Origin: Nitratireductor thuwali
Lineage (GTDB): Bacteria > Pseudomonadota > Alphaproteobacteria > Rhizobiales > Rhizobiaceae
Direction of reading: 5' to 3'
Length of the DNA: 64,000 nt
NCBI RefSeq assembly: GCF_036621415.1
Contig: NZ_CP030941.1
Coordinates: 2,850,001 to 2,914,000, forward strand
In this document: positions 8,706-17,225 of the stretch, one piece after another
How positions within the stretch are numbered: position 1 is the first letter of the stretch
How the letters are laid out: each line of letters begins with the position of its first letter
Position numbers and translations under genes: made by a program
Notes under the pieces: generated by a model
The model's database searches: none
What the model was told of the DNA's origin: nothing
What the model saw: only the letters and a program-made list of their open reading frames with translations

Positions 8706-9020
8706 ATGAGCGTCAAAGGCTTGGACGTTTTCTAGCGACGTGCTGGCGACCCGGAAAGACGGGCAATATTGCTGCTCCACGGATACCCGGGCTCGTCGCA
8801 TATGTATCGCGGCATCATTGAGCCACTGGCCGAAACTGCATACGTCGTTGCGCCGGATCTGCCGGGATTCGGCGTCTCGTCCGCCCCATCCGCCGATGAA
8901 CACGGCTGCACATTTGAGAACAACGCGGACACGAGTGAGGCTTTTGTAGCGGCGATCCGAAGTGACAGCCAGTCCATGATCGAAACCTTCGACGAGCCCC
9001 CTAGTCGGGTCACGCGCTGA
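8706..9020 (+). pseudogene. Alpha/beta hydrolase remnant (nonsense and truncation)
   Basis: From ATG 8706 the frame reads MSVKGLDVF, then TAG at 8733-8735, then a recognisable hydrolase N-terminal region: ILLLHGYPGSSHMYR (oxyanion-hole HGYP motif) and YVVAPDLPGFGVSSAP. In epoxide-hydrolase-like relatives the position of the stop is usually tyrosine in a VFYREAG context, so one base change explains it. Similarity fades after the TFEN segment and the frame ends at 9020, well before a nucleophile elbow. The gene is therefore dead at both places. Confidence 0.75.
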
Positions 9021-9143
9021 TCCACCTGGAGCGCAGATACCGTGGCGTCGCTGTCCATCGACGATGACTTCGGAAATTCCCTGGAACCGCCTGCAGGGCG
9101 GCCGGATATACACGCGGGCGTTGCAGTAATTCATTTAAAACTG

Positions 9144-9166
9144 GTCAATCAACACATAGTATTGAC
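9144..9166. promoter_or_regulatory. Dyad and possible promoter upstream of the CAP-protein gene
   Basis: GTCAAT (9144-9149) and ATTGAC (9161-9166) form a 6-11-6 inverted repeat in an AT-rich patch. TTGACT at 9162-9167 could also serve as a -35 box, with the start codon about 130 bp downstream. A regulated promoter for the secretion locus is plausible but unproven. Confidence 0.25.
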
Positions 9167-9299
9167 TGTAAGAAATCGTGTGTTCTTTAGAAGTATAGGG
9201 TGTTGCAGCTTGGCCATAGTCGTTTTTTAAGGAGTTACTGGGGGGATGTCTCAATGATTGGGAAGTCATCCCAAAACAGAACAGTGGAGCGACAATCAG

Positions 9300-10534
9300 A
9301 TGCCGCAGCATAGCGCAAACGAGCAATATTTACTGGAACTTATCAATGCCGAGAGGGCTCAGGCGGGTGTGCAACCGCTCGCCTTCGACAACGATCTGAG
9401 CGAGGCTGCGGAAGGTCACAGCCAGTGGATGCTTGCGACGGACACATTCTCCCATACCGGATCAGGCGGATCGACGCCCACGCAGCGCGTGACAGCAGCC
9501 GGCTACTCGCTCGAGGGTTCGTGGGCGACGGCTGAAAACATTGCGTGGGCGACGACAAGAGCGCCGTCAGGTTCTGCCGATGAAGTTCTGCTTCTGCACA
9601 ACAACCTCATGAACTCGCCCGGGCATCGCGCCAATATTCTCAGCGGCGACTTTCGTGAGATCGGACTGGGTTTCGAGGTTGGAGACTACCGGGGCCGTTC
9701 CAGCGCTTTTCTGACGGAGAATTTTGGCAAGACCGGCTCCGACCTGTTCCTGACGGGTGTGGCATTCGACGACCAGGATGGTGACAAGTTCTATGATCCC
9801 GGTGAAGGGCTCTCGGGATAGACATCACCGCGCAAAGCTCGACCGGCGCAACATTTACGACGACGACCACGGCCGCCGGCGGTTACGACCTGGCGCTCAA
9901 GCCCGGCACCTACACGGTCACATTCTCAGGAGCCGGCCTCGAGACTTCGACAAGCACGGTTTCGATCGGCGCCAAGAACGTCAAACTCGATTTGGTCGAC
10001 CCCGAGGCGGAGATCGTCGTTGCCGCCCCAGAGGATCCGATCGAGACGCCGGTTCCGCAACCGCAACCTGAAGAGCCGGAATTGACGCCCGAGCCCGCTC
10101 CGGCGCCCGAGCCAGCTCCGGCACCCCAGCCCGACTTCGTGACGGATTCCGGGCCGCAATACGCCAATGACTGGCTTGCCAAGTTCTTCGGCGGTGCCCG
10201 CGGCGATATTTGGTCTCGCCAGACCTTGGCCGAACACGAGGAGAACCACGGCACACCCCGACTTACCTCTGAGGCCGATTCGAAGGTCGCTTTCGACGGC
10301 GATGCCATCGTCTTCGCGCCTCTTCAAAAATCATTGACCGACATCGGCGAGATTATGGAGCAGGCGCGCGACGAGGCGCAGGCGGTAGTCCAGACCGCGA
10401 CGGACCGTGGTGCGGAGATGGACTGGCCCGATTTAGGCCAGGCGCCCTGGGGCGACGGCGATTGGCTCGCTGCAAAGCTGCTTGAGCAGGTCTCGACCCA
10501 CAACTCCCTTATGACGGCTGATCAGCCCGCATAG
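9300..10534 (+). pseudogene. CAP/SCP-domain protein, likely type I secreted, frameshifted
   Basis: From ATG 9300 (GGAGCG site upstream) the first 173 codons encode a CAP domain: LLELINAERAQAG, LSEAAEGHSQWML, FSHTGSGG, AENIAW and NSPGHRANIL, then an FDDQDGDKFYDPGEGLSG beta module. TAG at 9819 interrupts it. One base back, the frame at 9818 continues smoothly (IDITAQSSTG, a GTYTVTFSG carboxypeptidase-like beta module, a PEPAPAPEP linker and a C-terminal domain) to TAG at 10534. A single lost base near 9816-9818 explains this. There is no signal peptide, which fits C-terminal type I secretion by the adjacent exporter. It may be a true null or a sequence error. Confidence 0.75.
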
Positions 10535-10547
10535 CCAGGTTGCCAGA

Positions 10548-10584
10548 GGGGCGGACCCGCGCTTTCAGGGCGCGTGTCCGCCCC
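10548..10584 (+). terminator. Strong intercistronic stem-loop between substrate and exporter genes
   Basis: A 9-bp stem (10548-10556 with 10576-10584) encloses a second 5-bp GC stem (10558-10562 with 10570-10574) and a 7-nt loop. It lies between the CAP-protein stop and the ABC exporter start. No T-run follows. In hemolysin operons a terminator between hlyA and hlyB limits exporter expression; this hairpin sits in the equivalent place. Confidence 0.5.
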
Positions 10585-10616
10585 CGGCAAAACCGGCCGT
10601 CTGGAAGAGACAATCC

Positions 10617-12371
10617 ATGCAACGATCCATCTCCGAGACACCGCGGGCGTCAGCAAGGTCCGAACTGGCCGCCTGCCTGGCGAAATTCCGGCTTGCATTC
10701 CTGGCAGTCGCCGGCTTCAGCGGCCTGATAAATCTGCTCATGTTGTCGGGCCCGCTCTTCATGCTGCAAGTCTACGACCGGATTCTGCCGAGTCGCAGCG
10801 TGCCTACCCTGGTGGCCCTTATCCTCCTGGTGGCGGTCATATATGCGTTCCAGACCGCACTCGATGCCCTCCGCAACCGTGTCCTGGCACGCATAGGGAG
10901 CGGGCTGGATGAGCGCCTCAACGAACGGAGCTACCGGATCATGTCGCGGCTGCCTCTTGTCAAAGGCCGCTCCGGTGAAGGCCTGCAGCCCATCCGCGAT
11001 CTCGATCAGATCGGCGGTTTCCTGGCAAGCGGGGGCCCTGCCGTCCTGTTCGACCTCCCGTGGATCCCACTTTACATCGCACTCTGCTTCTTCTTCCATT
11101 TCTGGCTCGGCATGGCCGCGCTTTCCGGCGCCGTCGTGCTTTTGGCGCTAACCGTGCTGACGGAGAAATATGTTCGCCGGCCCGCAGGCGAACTTGCCGC
11201 ACATGGCGCCAGGCGCAACAAAATTGCGCAGGCCAGCGTCCGCAACGCCGAGGTTCTCGAGGCGATGGCCATGCGGTCCAACCTTGCCGCACATTGGAGC
11301 CACGCTTCCAACAGGCACCGGCTCGCCCAGGTGCGGGCGAGCGACGTGACCGGCTCGTTCGGAGCAGCTTCTCGAGGCTTGCGCATGCTGCTGCAGTCCG
11401 TGGTGCTGGCCATCGGCGCGTTTTTGGTCATACAGCAGCAGGCTACCCCCGGCATCATCATCGCAAGTTCCATCCTGACGGCACGGGCTCTGGCCCCCGT
11501 CGAGCTCGCGATCGCGCATTGGAAGAACTTTCTTGCCGCAAGGCAAAGCTGGCTGCGGCTGGGCGAGCTTTTCGCCCGCTTTCCCGCCGAGGAAGATAAG
11601 ATGCAGCTTCCGCCGCCGCAGTCGGAAATAGCCGTCGAAAGTCTCAGCGTCGTCCCGCCTGGAGACCGCCACATGGTCGCCAACGATGTCACGTTCTCCC
11701 TGAACGCCGGATCCGCCCTCGGAATTATCGGTCCGAGCGCCTCGGGCAAATCCTCTCTTGCCCGTGCGCTGGTCGGCGTGTGGCCAGCTGCCAGGGGCAG
11801 AGTCCGCCTCGACGGCGCAGCCATCGAGCACTGGCCTGCCGAGGCGCTCGGGCGATATGTCGGTTATCTGCCGCAGGATGTGGAGCTCTTCTCGGGAACG
11901 ATCGCGCAAAACATCGCCCGTTTCGATCCGGCGCCGGAACCGGCGGCGATCATCGCTGCGGCCAGGACGGCCGGATTGCACGAAACGATACTGAGATTCC
12001 CGCGCGGCTATCAGACCGAAATCGGCGAGGGCGGTACCTCCCTCTCTGCCGGTCAGCGCCAGCGCATCGGACTGGCTCGTGCTCTTTACGGGGACCCGTT
12101 CCTGGTCGTGCTGGACGAGCCGAACTCAAATTTGGACACCGTTGGCGAAAGAGCTCTCACGCAGGCAATCCTCGCGGTGAAACGCCGAGGCGGTGTCGTC
12201 GTCGTAATCGCCCATCGCCCGAGCGCACTGGCAGCAGTGGACTTTCTGCTTGTGCTCGAAGGCGGTCACCAGCGGATGTTCGGCTCCAAGGAGGCGATCG
12301 TGCGTGGCTCCACACGAACTGCCGAACAGGGAACCCTGCAGGCCGTCCCTTCGACGGGGAAGGTGTTGTGA
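10617..12371 (+). CDS. Type I secretion ABC permease/ATPase (PrtD family)
   Basis: A 584-aa ABC exporter of the usual PrtD length. Residues about 20-300 form the six-helix membrane domain (GPLFMLQVYDRILPSRS is the PrtD-type first-helix signature). The nucleotide-binding domain follows with Walker A GPSASGKSS, a Q-loop YLPQDVELFSG, the signature LSAGQRQRIGLARAL and Walker B VVLDEPNSNLD. It would energise export of the upstream CAP protein from cytoplasm to medium together with HlyD and an outer-membrane TolC encoded elsewhere. Its stop overlaps the HlyD start (GTGATG). Confidence 0.93.
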   Translation: MQRSISETPRASARSELAACLAKFRLAFLAVAGFSGLINLLMLSGPLFMLQVYDRILPSRSVPTLVALILLVAVIYAFQTALDALRNRVLARIGSGLDERLNERSYRIMSRLPLVKGRSGEGLQPIRDLDQIGGFLASGGPAVLFDLPWIPLYIALCFFFHFWLGMAALSGAVVLLALTVLTEKYVRRPAGELAAHGARRNKIAQASVRNAEVLEAMAMRSNLAAHWSHASNRHRLAQVRASDVTGSFGAASRGLRMLLQSVVLAIGAFLVIQQQATPGIIIASSILTARALAPVELAIAHWKNFLAARQSWLRLGELFARFPAEEDKMQLPPPQSEIAVESLSVVPPGDRHMVANDVTFSLNAGSALGIIGPSASGKSSLARALVGVWPAARGRVRLDGAAIEHWPAEALGRYVGYLPQDVELFSGTIAQNIARFDPAPEPAAIIAAARTAGLHETILRFPRGYQTEIGEGGTSLSAGQRQRIGLARALYGDPFLVVLDEPNSNLDTVGERALTQAILAVKRRGGVVVVIAHRPSALAAVDFLLVLEGGHQRMFGSKEAIVRGSTRTAEQGTLQAVPSTGKVL

Positions 12372-13828
12372 TGATGAATCTCAGCGGCATGGCACGTCCA
12401 CGCCTGCGCCACCTTGTCGCGGAGAGAATCGACCACATTGGCGCAAGGAGCCGCGGAATTGCAGTCATCACGGCGGCTCAGGCGGTGGCTTTTACACGCC
12501 TTTGGTTGAACCCGCCGGCGCCCATGTCATCGGGCCCGACCGAAAGCGACCGCTCACTGCGACGCAATATAGCGGCCGGTCTTGCGATGGTAGCCGTACT
12601 GGTGGGCGGACTTGGGACATGGGCCGCCATGACGAGGATTTCGGGAGCAGTGGTGGCTGGTGGTCACCTCGTGGTTGAATCCAACCTGAAAGCCGTTCAA
12701 CATCCGAGCGGCGGCGTCGTCGGCACGATCAATGTGGCGAACGGAGATGAGGTCAAGTCAGGCGATGTCCTGATCACGCTGGACGACACCCTCACGCGCG
12801 CCAATCTTGCTGTCATCACCAAGAGCCTCTACGAACTCTCGGCGCGCGAAGCCCGTCTTGCCGCTGAGCGGGAGGGTGCGGATGAAATCTCCTTCCCGCA
12901 CGACTTGCAAGACAGATCCGCCGCCCAACATGTGGCGCGTGTCATTCAAAGCGAGCAGAGGCTCTTTACGCTCCGCAGCGCCGGCCACGAGGCGTACATC
13001 GAGCAGCGCAGGAGGCGGATTTCCCAGCTCCGCGAGGAGATAGGCGGGTTTCAGGCACAACGGGACGCCAAGGAAAAAGAGATCGCCCTTGTCCGTGAGG
13101 AGATGGCAAGTGTCAGGGAGCTCGTCGAGAAGCAGCTCGTGCAGCGCTCGCGGCTTCTGGATCTGGAACGGATGGAGGTCCAGCTTGAGGGTGGTCGCGG
13201 ACAATTGGTCGCTGCGATCGCAGAAGCAAACGGCAGGATCAGCGAGACGGAAATGGCCATCGTGCAATTCCAGCAGGACTGGCGCAGCGAGGTCGCAGGC
13301 GAGCTGCGCGAGACGGAAGCCCGCCTAGCCGAGCTCGAGGAACGGAAGGTCGCCGCGGAGGAGTTGCTCCGGCGGACGGATATACGCGCGCCACAAGACG
13401 GGCGCGTGCATGAGCTCGCCGTTCACACCGTCGGCGGCGTGATCAGCGCGGGGGAACCGATCATGACGATTGTACCAAGCGCAGACGAACTGACGGTCGA
13501 GGTGCGCGTCGCGCCTCAGGATGTCGATCAGGTCGAGCCAGGCCAGCCCGTCCACCTTCGTCTATCGGCATTCAGCCAGCAGACGACGCCCGAGCTCGAG
13601 GGGTCGGTGGAAACCGTTTCCCCCGACCTGGTGCAGGATGAACGAAGCGGCCTTCCCTACTACAGGGTTCGCATCCGGCTTCACGGGAACCATCTCGAGG
13701 CTTTCGAGGCGGGAAGTCTAAGACCCGGCATGCCCGTCGAAGCGTTCATGCGTACCTCCGACCGCACGGTCATGTCCTACCTTCTGAAGCCGCTTACGGA
13801 CCAGATCAGCCATGCGTTCCGCGAATAG
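12371..13828 (+). CDS. HlyD-family type I secretion adaptor
   Basis: A 485-aa membrane-fusion protein. A cytosolic N-terminal stretch of about 75 residues precedes one membrane helix (AAGLAMVAVLVGGLGTWAAM). The lipoyl-like half-motifs follow (VQHPSGGVVGTINVANGDEVKSGDVL), then a long coiled coil at about 160-330, then a beta-barrel and the DITAPQ-like RTDIRAPQDGRVHEL segment. It ends with LLKPLTDQISHAFRE, typical of PrtE/HlyD adaptors. I chose ATG 12371 because it overlaps the exporter stop. The N-terminal cytosolic part is longer than usual, and ATG 12524 is a possible shorter start. Confidence 0.9.
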   Translation: MMNLSGMARPRLRHLVAERIDHIGARSRGIAVITAAQAVAFTRLWLNPPAPMSSGPTESDRSLRRNIAAGLAMVAVLVGGLGTWAAMTRISGAVVAGGHLVVESNLKAVQHPSGGVVGTINVANGDEVKSGDVLITLDDTLTRANLAVITKSLYELSAREARLAAEREGADEISFPHDLQDRSAAQHVARVIQSEQRLFTLRSAGHEAYIEQRRRRISQLREEIGGFQAQRDAKEKEIALVREEMASVRELVEKQLVQRSRLLDLERMEVQLEGGRGQLVAAIAEANGRISETEMAIVQFQQDWRSEVAGELRETEARLAELEERKVAAEELLRRTDIRAPQDGRVHELAVHTVGGVISAGEPIMTIVPSADELTVEVRVAPQDVDQVEPGQPVHLRLSAFSQQTTPELEGSVETVSPDLVQDERSGLPYYRVRIRLHGNHLEAFEAGSLRPGMPVEAFMRTSDRTVMSYLLKPLTDQISHAFRE

Positions 13829-14190
13829 TTCACCCCGAACGGTCCGAAAACCGGTAGGCGCCTCGCGCCGGATGAACCGCCCAAGAGTCGGGTTTTATTT
13901 GAGCGGAGACAGCAGTCGGCCTGTCCGCCTTCGGTGAGTATCGCCGCTCGTCAGCGGCCTCGATAGGACGATATGGCGTCGTTCCAAACGCCACCGCGGT
14001 ACCGAACACCCCGGTCGACGCGTGTGCGCTGGCCGTCGAACCTGAAGTGCTCGCATACCTGTACTCTGTGCGGGCGCTCCGCCCGTATGATCCAGAACAA
14101 TGCCTACATAGGTCGGCGCGGGTCTGACCGGTGCGTGACAGCCCGGCCGCGGGCCGCGTGACATACGGACGTGAACTGGCCGCGACTACA
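13829..14190. other. Convergent intergenic region, no gene recognised
   Basis: The 362 bp between the two inward-facing secretion loci contain only short frames with skewed composition. A small GC hairpin (CGGGCG, CTC loop, CGCCCG) occurs near 14075-14090 and might help termination. I see no RNA gene or mobile-element end here. Confidence 0.4.
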
Positions 14191-15852
14191 TCATTTTGCT
14201 CCAACCAAAGCGTCCGGGGAAAAAGGCATCGTCGATGCGGAGTTCTTCAGATGCGCAACGACCTGATCCAACCTGTCCTGCTTGTGCAGCGAATGCGGAT
14301 CCTCTCGTGTCAATCCGTGAAGAAGCAGCCAAGCCCGTTTGCGGAGCGCGCGATCTTTTTCTCCGCCTGCCGGTTGCTGCACGATCGATCGGAACACGTC
14401 GGTCGCCTCGCCGACGCGTCCCTGCCGGAGGAGGCACTGTCCGATGGCGTAGCGCGCAATTGTGAGCCCCGGACTGAGCTGCATCGCCTTTTCGAACGCA
14501 CCGATCGCTTCCGCGAAGCGCTCTGCTGCCTTCAATGCAAATCCCAGTCGCAGCCAGACCTTGAGAGAAGCGGGTAACAGCTTGGAAAGTTCTCCGAACA
14601 TTTCGGCCGCCTGGCGATGAGCACCCTTCTCGGTAAGCAGTTGGCCCAGTTGATAGAGCGCTTGCCGATGAGATGGTTGAGTTTGCAGGATCTGCGTGTA
14701 GGCGACCTGGGCCGCGGGCAGGCGGCCTTCCTTATGGAATTCGGTCGCGTGCTTGAAGATGCCGTGCAGCGATCTGGAATCCAGCTTGTCGCCGAGATTG
14801 CGCCCTGTGGTCGTACGGACGACCGCGCAGCGGATCGACGTGTCCGTAACACCGAATGAGTATTTGTAGGGTTCGTTGCCTCGCAGGAAGTCGTATGTCC
14901 GGAAGCCGTTTTCGATCCCGTAGCGGATGCTGTGCCCGTGAAGGATCAGGCCCGCGGGGATATCGTTTGCCTGCTCATCGCGGCCTGCCATGTAGAAGAG
15001 CAGCGCCTTCTTCACCGGATCGAGAAAGATGGCGAGTGCCCCAAGGGGTCTCTCCCCATGCCATAAGACCGGCAGAAAAAGGTTCCCGGTCTGGAAAGCA
15101 TTCCGGAAGATCGAGCGGTTGCTCCGGATCAGGCCTGGCAGGAGCTTGCCTTTTCGTGCGCTCCACTTGATGCGCCAGAATTCGAGCAGGATTTCAATGT
15201 CTCGTTCCACCGTGCTGGCGTCGGCGTGCGTGATGCCAAACGCGTCGGAATTTTCGACCTTGCGCAGGAACCGCCGCAGCTTTTGTCGCGTGTTGCTGCT
15301 CAGGTTCCGCTCCAGAAAGAGGTCCCAGGATTCCGGGAGCGATGCGGCCGGACAGATGCAGTTGTCGATGTTGTCGGAGTTGATGCGCTGCATGGGCTGG
15401 ATCGCCAGCTTCGCATCGGACAGTTTGCTGACAAAGGTCCGCCACTTTCGCTCCGAGCCGCGGAAGTTCTCAAGATGCAGCTTCGCCCAGTGCAGTTCCT
15501 TGAGGTGGGCGGCGAACGCCGGGACGGCGCTGCCTGCATGCTCTGGCATGGTCAGGATGCCGGTGTAATCCGCAGCAAAATTCCCTCCCATGTTGATCTC
15601 GTTGCAGGCGAGCCCGGTCTTGCCATTCATCTTCGTGCTTAGCCGCAGGGGCAGGAGAGCGACGTAGCCGGACTCGCGCCGCCCCGGACGGGCGGCGAGG
15701 ATGAACCAGGCTCCGTTGAAGCGGCGGAGATAGCGATGCATGAAGTTCCATGACAGAAAAAACTGGGCGTCCGGATCGCTGGCATAGATCCTGTCCCAAT
15801 CGCCCCGAAGTGCGTGCAGTTCTTCTGTTGTTCTTATTGTGTCGATAAACAT
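14191..15852 (-). CDS. BioF2/FemAB-like acetyltransferase fused to TPR repeats
   Basis: A 553-aa two-part protein. Residues about 1-350 are a GNAT-superfamily BioF2/FemAB-like domain (also called CelD-like): FFLSWNFMHRYLRRF near the start, a basic LSSNTRQKLRRFLRKVE helix at about 185, LGALAIFLDP, and the strongly conserved YDFLRGNEPYKYSFG at about 305. Residues about 375-510 are three to four TPR units (YTQILQTQPSHRQALYQLGQLL, LLPASLKVWLRLGFALKAAERFAEAI). FemAB/GNAT enzymes transfer acyl or aminoacyl groups. It lies 21 bp behind the HlyD gene as last gene of the minus-strand secretion operon, so a role in modifying a secreted product is attractive but unproven. Confidence 0.8.
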   Translation of the reverse strand: MFIDTIRTTEELHALRGDWDRIYASDPDAQFFLSWNFMHRYLRRFNGAWFILAARPGRRESGYVALLPLRLSTKMNGKTGLACNEINMGGNFAADYTGILTMPEHAGSAVPAFAAHLKELHWAKLHLENFRGSERKWRTFVSKLSDAKLAIQPMQRINSDNIDNCICPAASLPESWDLFLERNLSSNTRQKLRRFLRKVENSDAFGITHADASTVERDIEILLEFWRIKWSARKGKLLPGLIRSNRSIFRNAFQTGNLFLPVLWHGERPLGALAIFLDPVKKALLFYMAGRDEQANDIPAGLILHGHSIRYGIENGFRTYDFLRGNEPYKYSFGVTDTSIRCAVVRTTTGRNLGDKLDSRSLHGIFKHATEFHKEGRLPAAQVAYTQILQTQPSHRQALYQLGQLLTEKGAHRQAAEMFGELSKLLPASLKVWLRLGFALKAAERFAEAIGAFEKAMQLSPGLTIARYAIGQCLLRQGRVGEATDVFRSIVQQPAGGEKDRALRKRAWLLLHGLTREDPHSLHKQDRLDQVVAHLKNSASTMPFSPDALVGAK

Positions 15853-15873
15853 TCCCCACTCTCCACACCTGCA

Positions 15874-17211
15874 CTATTGTTCCATGAATGCCCGGGCCAT
15901 ACTGTCGGTGATCGGCTTGGTGATGTAGCTGAAGAATGTCCGCTCCATCGTCTGGATCAGGATTTCCGCAGGCATGCCGGGTGTCGGTGCAAAGCCGGGA
16001 ACCCGGGTGAGCTCGCTGACGGGAAGCCGGATCCGCGCGAGATAGACCTCGCGGTCGCCGTTCTGTGTCTGCTCGGCAAGTGAATCCGCCGAGATGTAGA
16101 AGACATCCCCGTTCAGCACTGGCGTGGTGCGCTGGTTGAGAGCAGTCAGCCGCACGGTTGCCTTTTGCCCCACCTTCACGCTGTCGATCTCGTTGCGCGA
16201 GACCTGAGCCTCGATAATAAGGGGAGCGTCTGCCGGAAGGATCTCCAGAATCGGCTTGCCGCTCTCAATCACCCCCCCGGGCGTATGGTAGTAAAGGCGC
16301 ACGACCGTGCCGGCCACGGGAGCATTGATGGTCGCCCGGTGCAGTACGTTTGCCGCCTCGCGCGCCTGTTCCCTTACGCTCTCGAGATCGGCCTCTATTC
16401 CTTGCAGTTCATCCAGCGCCGCTTCCTGATAGGTATTTCGCGTCTGCCGCGCCTGCTGTTCCTGCTTGACCATCTGTGATTTCGTCTCGGCGATTTCCGC
16501 CGACAGCCGGCCGATCTGTCCTTGCGCTTCAGCAATGGCGCGCTGGATGGCCTTTACCTCCGTGTTACGGATCAAGCCCTTGTGGAGCAGCGTCTTCTTT
16601 CCCTCGTATTCCTCCTGAAGCAGCTGCAGCTGCTCCTGCACCGCCTCGCGCTGCCGTTCATAGCCGGTGGCCCTAAAGCCGTAGGATTCGATGTTCTGGT
16701 CGAGCAGTTGCAAGTCACTAGCCAGTTTGCTGCGCCAGGCATCGAAGCTGAGCTTTTGGCTGTGCAGGATCGCCGAGATATCCGGGTCATCCAGGTTCTG
16801 GCTGATGACGGGTGGCAGTTCGATAGTGTCTCTTCCCTGGACCTGGGCGGCCAGACGAGCGGCAATTATTTCCAGTCTTGCCTTGCGCAGGACCAGTTGG
16901 CGTTCCTTGGCGCGCGCCGCCGTCTCGTCGAGAACCACCAGCGGCTGATCGGTTTCCACCAGGTCGCCTTCGTCAACCAGGATCTGCTTGATGATGCCTC
17001 CCTCCAGATGCTGCACGATCTTGTTCTGGCCGGTCGCAACGAAGCTGCCTTGCGCAATTACTGCCGCAGCCAGTGGCGCCGTGAGGGCCCACGTTCCGAA
17101 GCCGCCGAAACTCACCACCAGCAGCACAAGGCCGACGGTTGTTTGCTTCCAGATCGATCGTGGAACTTCGGAGTACCACTGGAGATCGTGAACCTTCGCA
17201 ATATCCGACAT
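15874..17211 (-). CDS. HlyD-family type I secretion adaptor
   Basis: A 445-aa membrane-fusion protein of the PrsE/PrtE type. A 30-residue cytosolic start is followed by one helix (VGLVLLVVSFGGFGTWALTAPL), the half-lipoyl VQHLEGGIIKQILVDEGDLVETDQPL, a long coiled coil at about 90-280, the second half-lipoyl RATINAPVAGTVVRLYYHTPGG, and the terminal YITKPITDSMARAFMEQ. Standard length and all domains are present. It is 14 bp downstream of the ABC exporter gene and is presumably its partner. Confidence 0.93.
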   Translation of the reverse strand: MSDIAKVHDLQWYSEVPRSIWKQTTVGLVLLVVSFGGFGTWALTAPLAAAVIAQGSFVATGQNKIVQHLEGGIIKQILVDEGDLVETDQPLVVLDETAARAKERQLVLRKARLEIIAARLAAQVQGRDTIELPPVISQNLDDPDISAILHSQKLSFDAWRSKLASDLQLLDQNIESYGFRATGYERQREAVQEQLQLLQEEYEGKKTLLHKGLIRNTEVKAIQRAIAEAQGQIGRLSAEIAETKSQMVKQEQQARQTRNTYQEAALDELQGIEADLESVREQAREAANVLHRATINAPVAGTVVRLYYHTPGGVIESGKPILEILPADAPLIIEAQVSRNEIDSVKVGQKATVRLTALNQRTTPVLNGDVFYISADSLAEQTQNGDREVYLARIRLPVSELTRVPGFAPTPGMPAEILIQTMERTFFSYITKPITDSMARAFMEQ

Positions 17212-17225
17212 ACTTCTGCGCCCTA

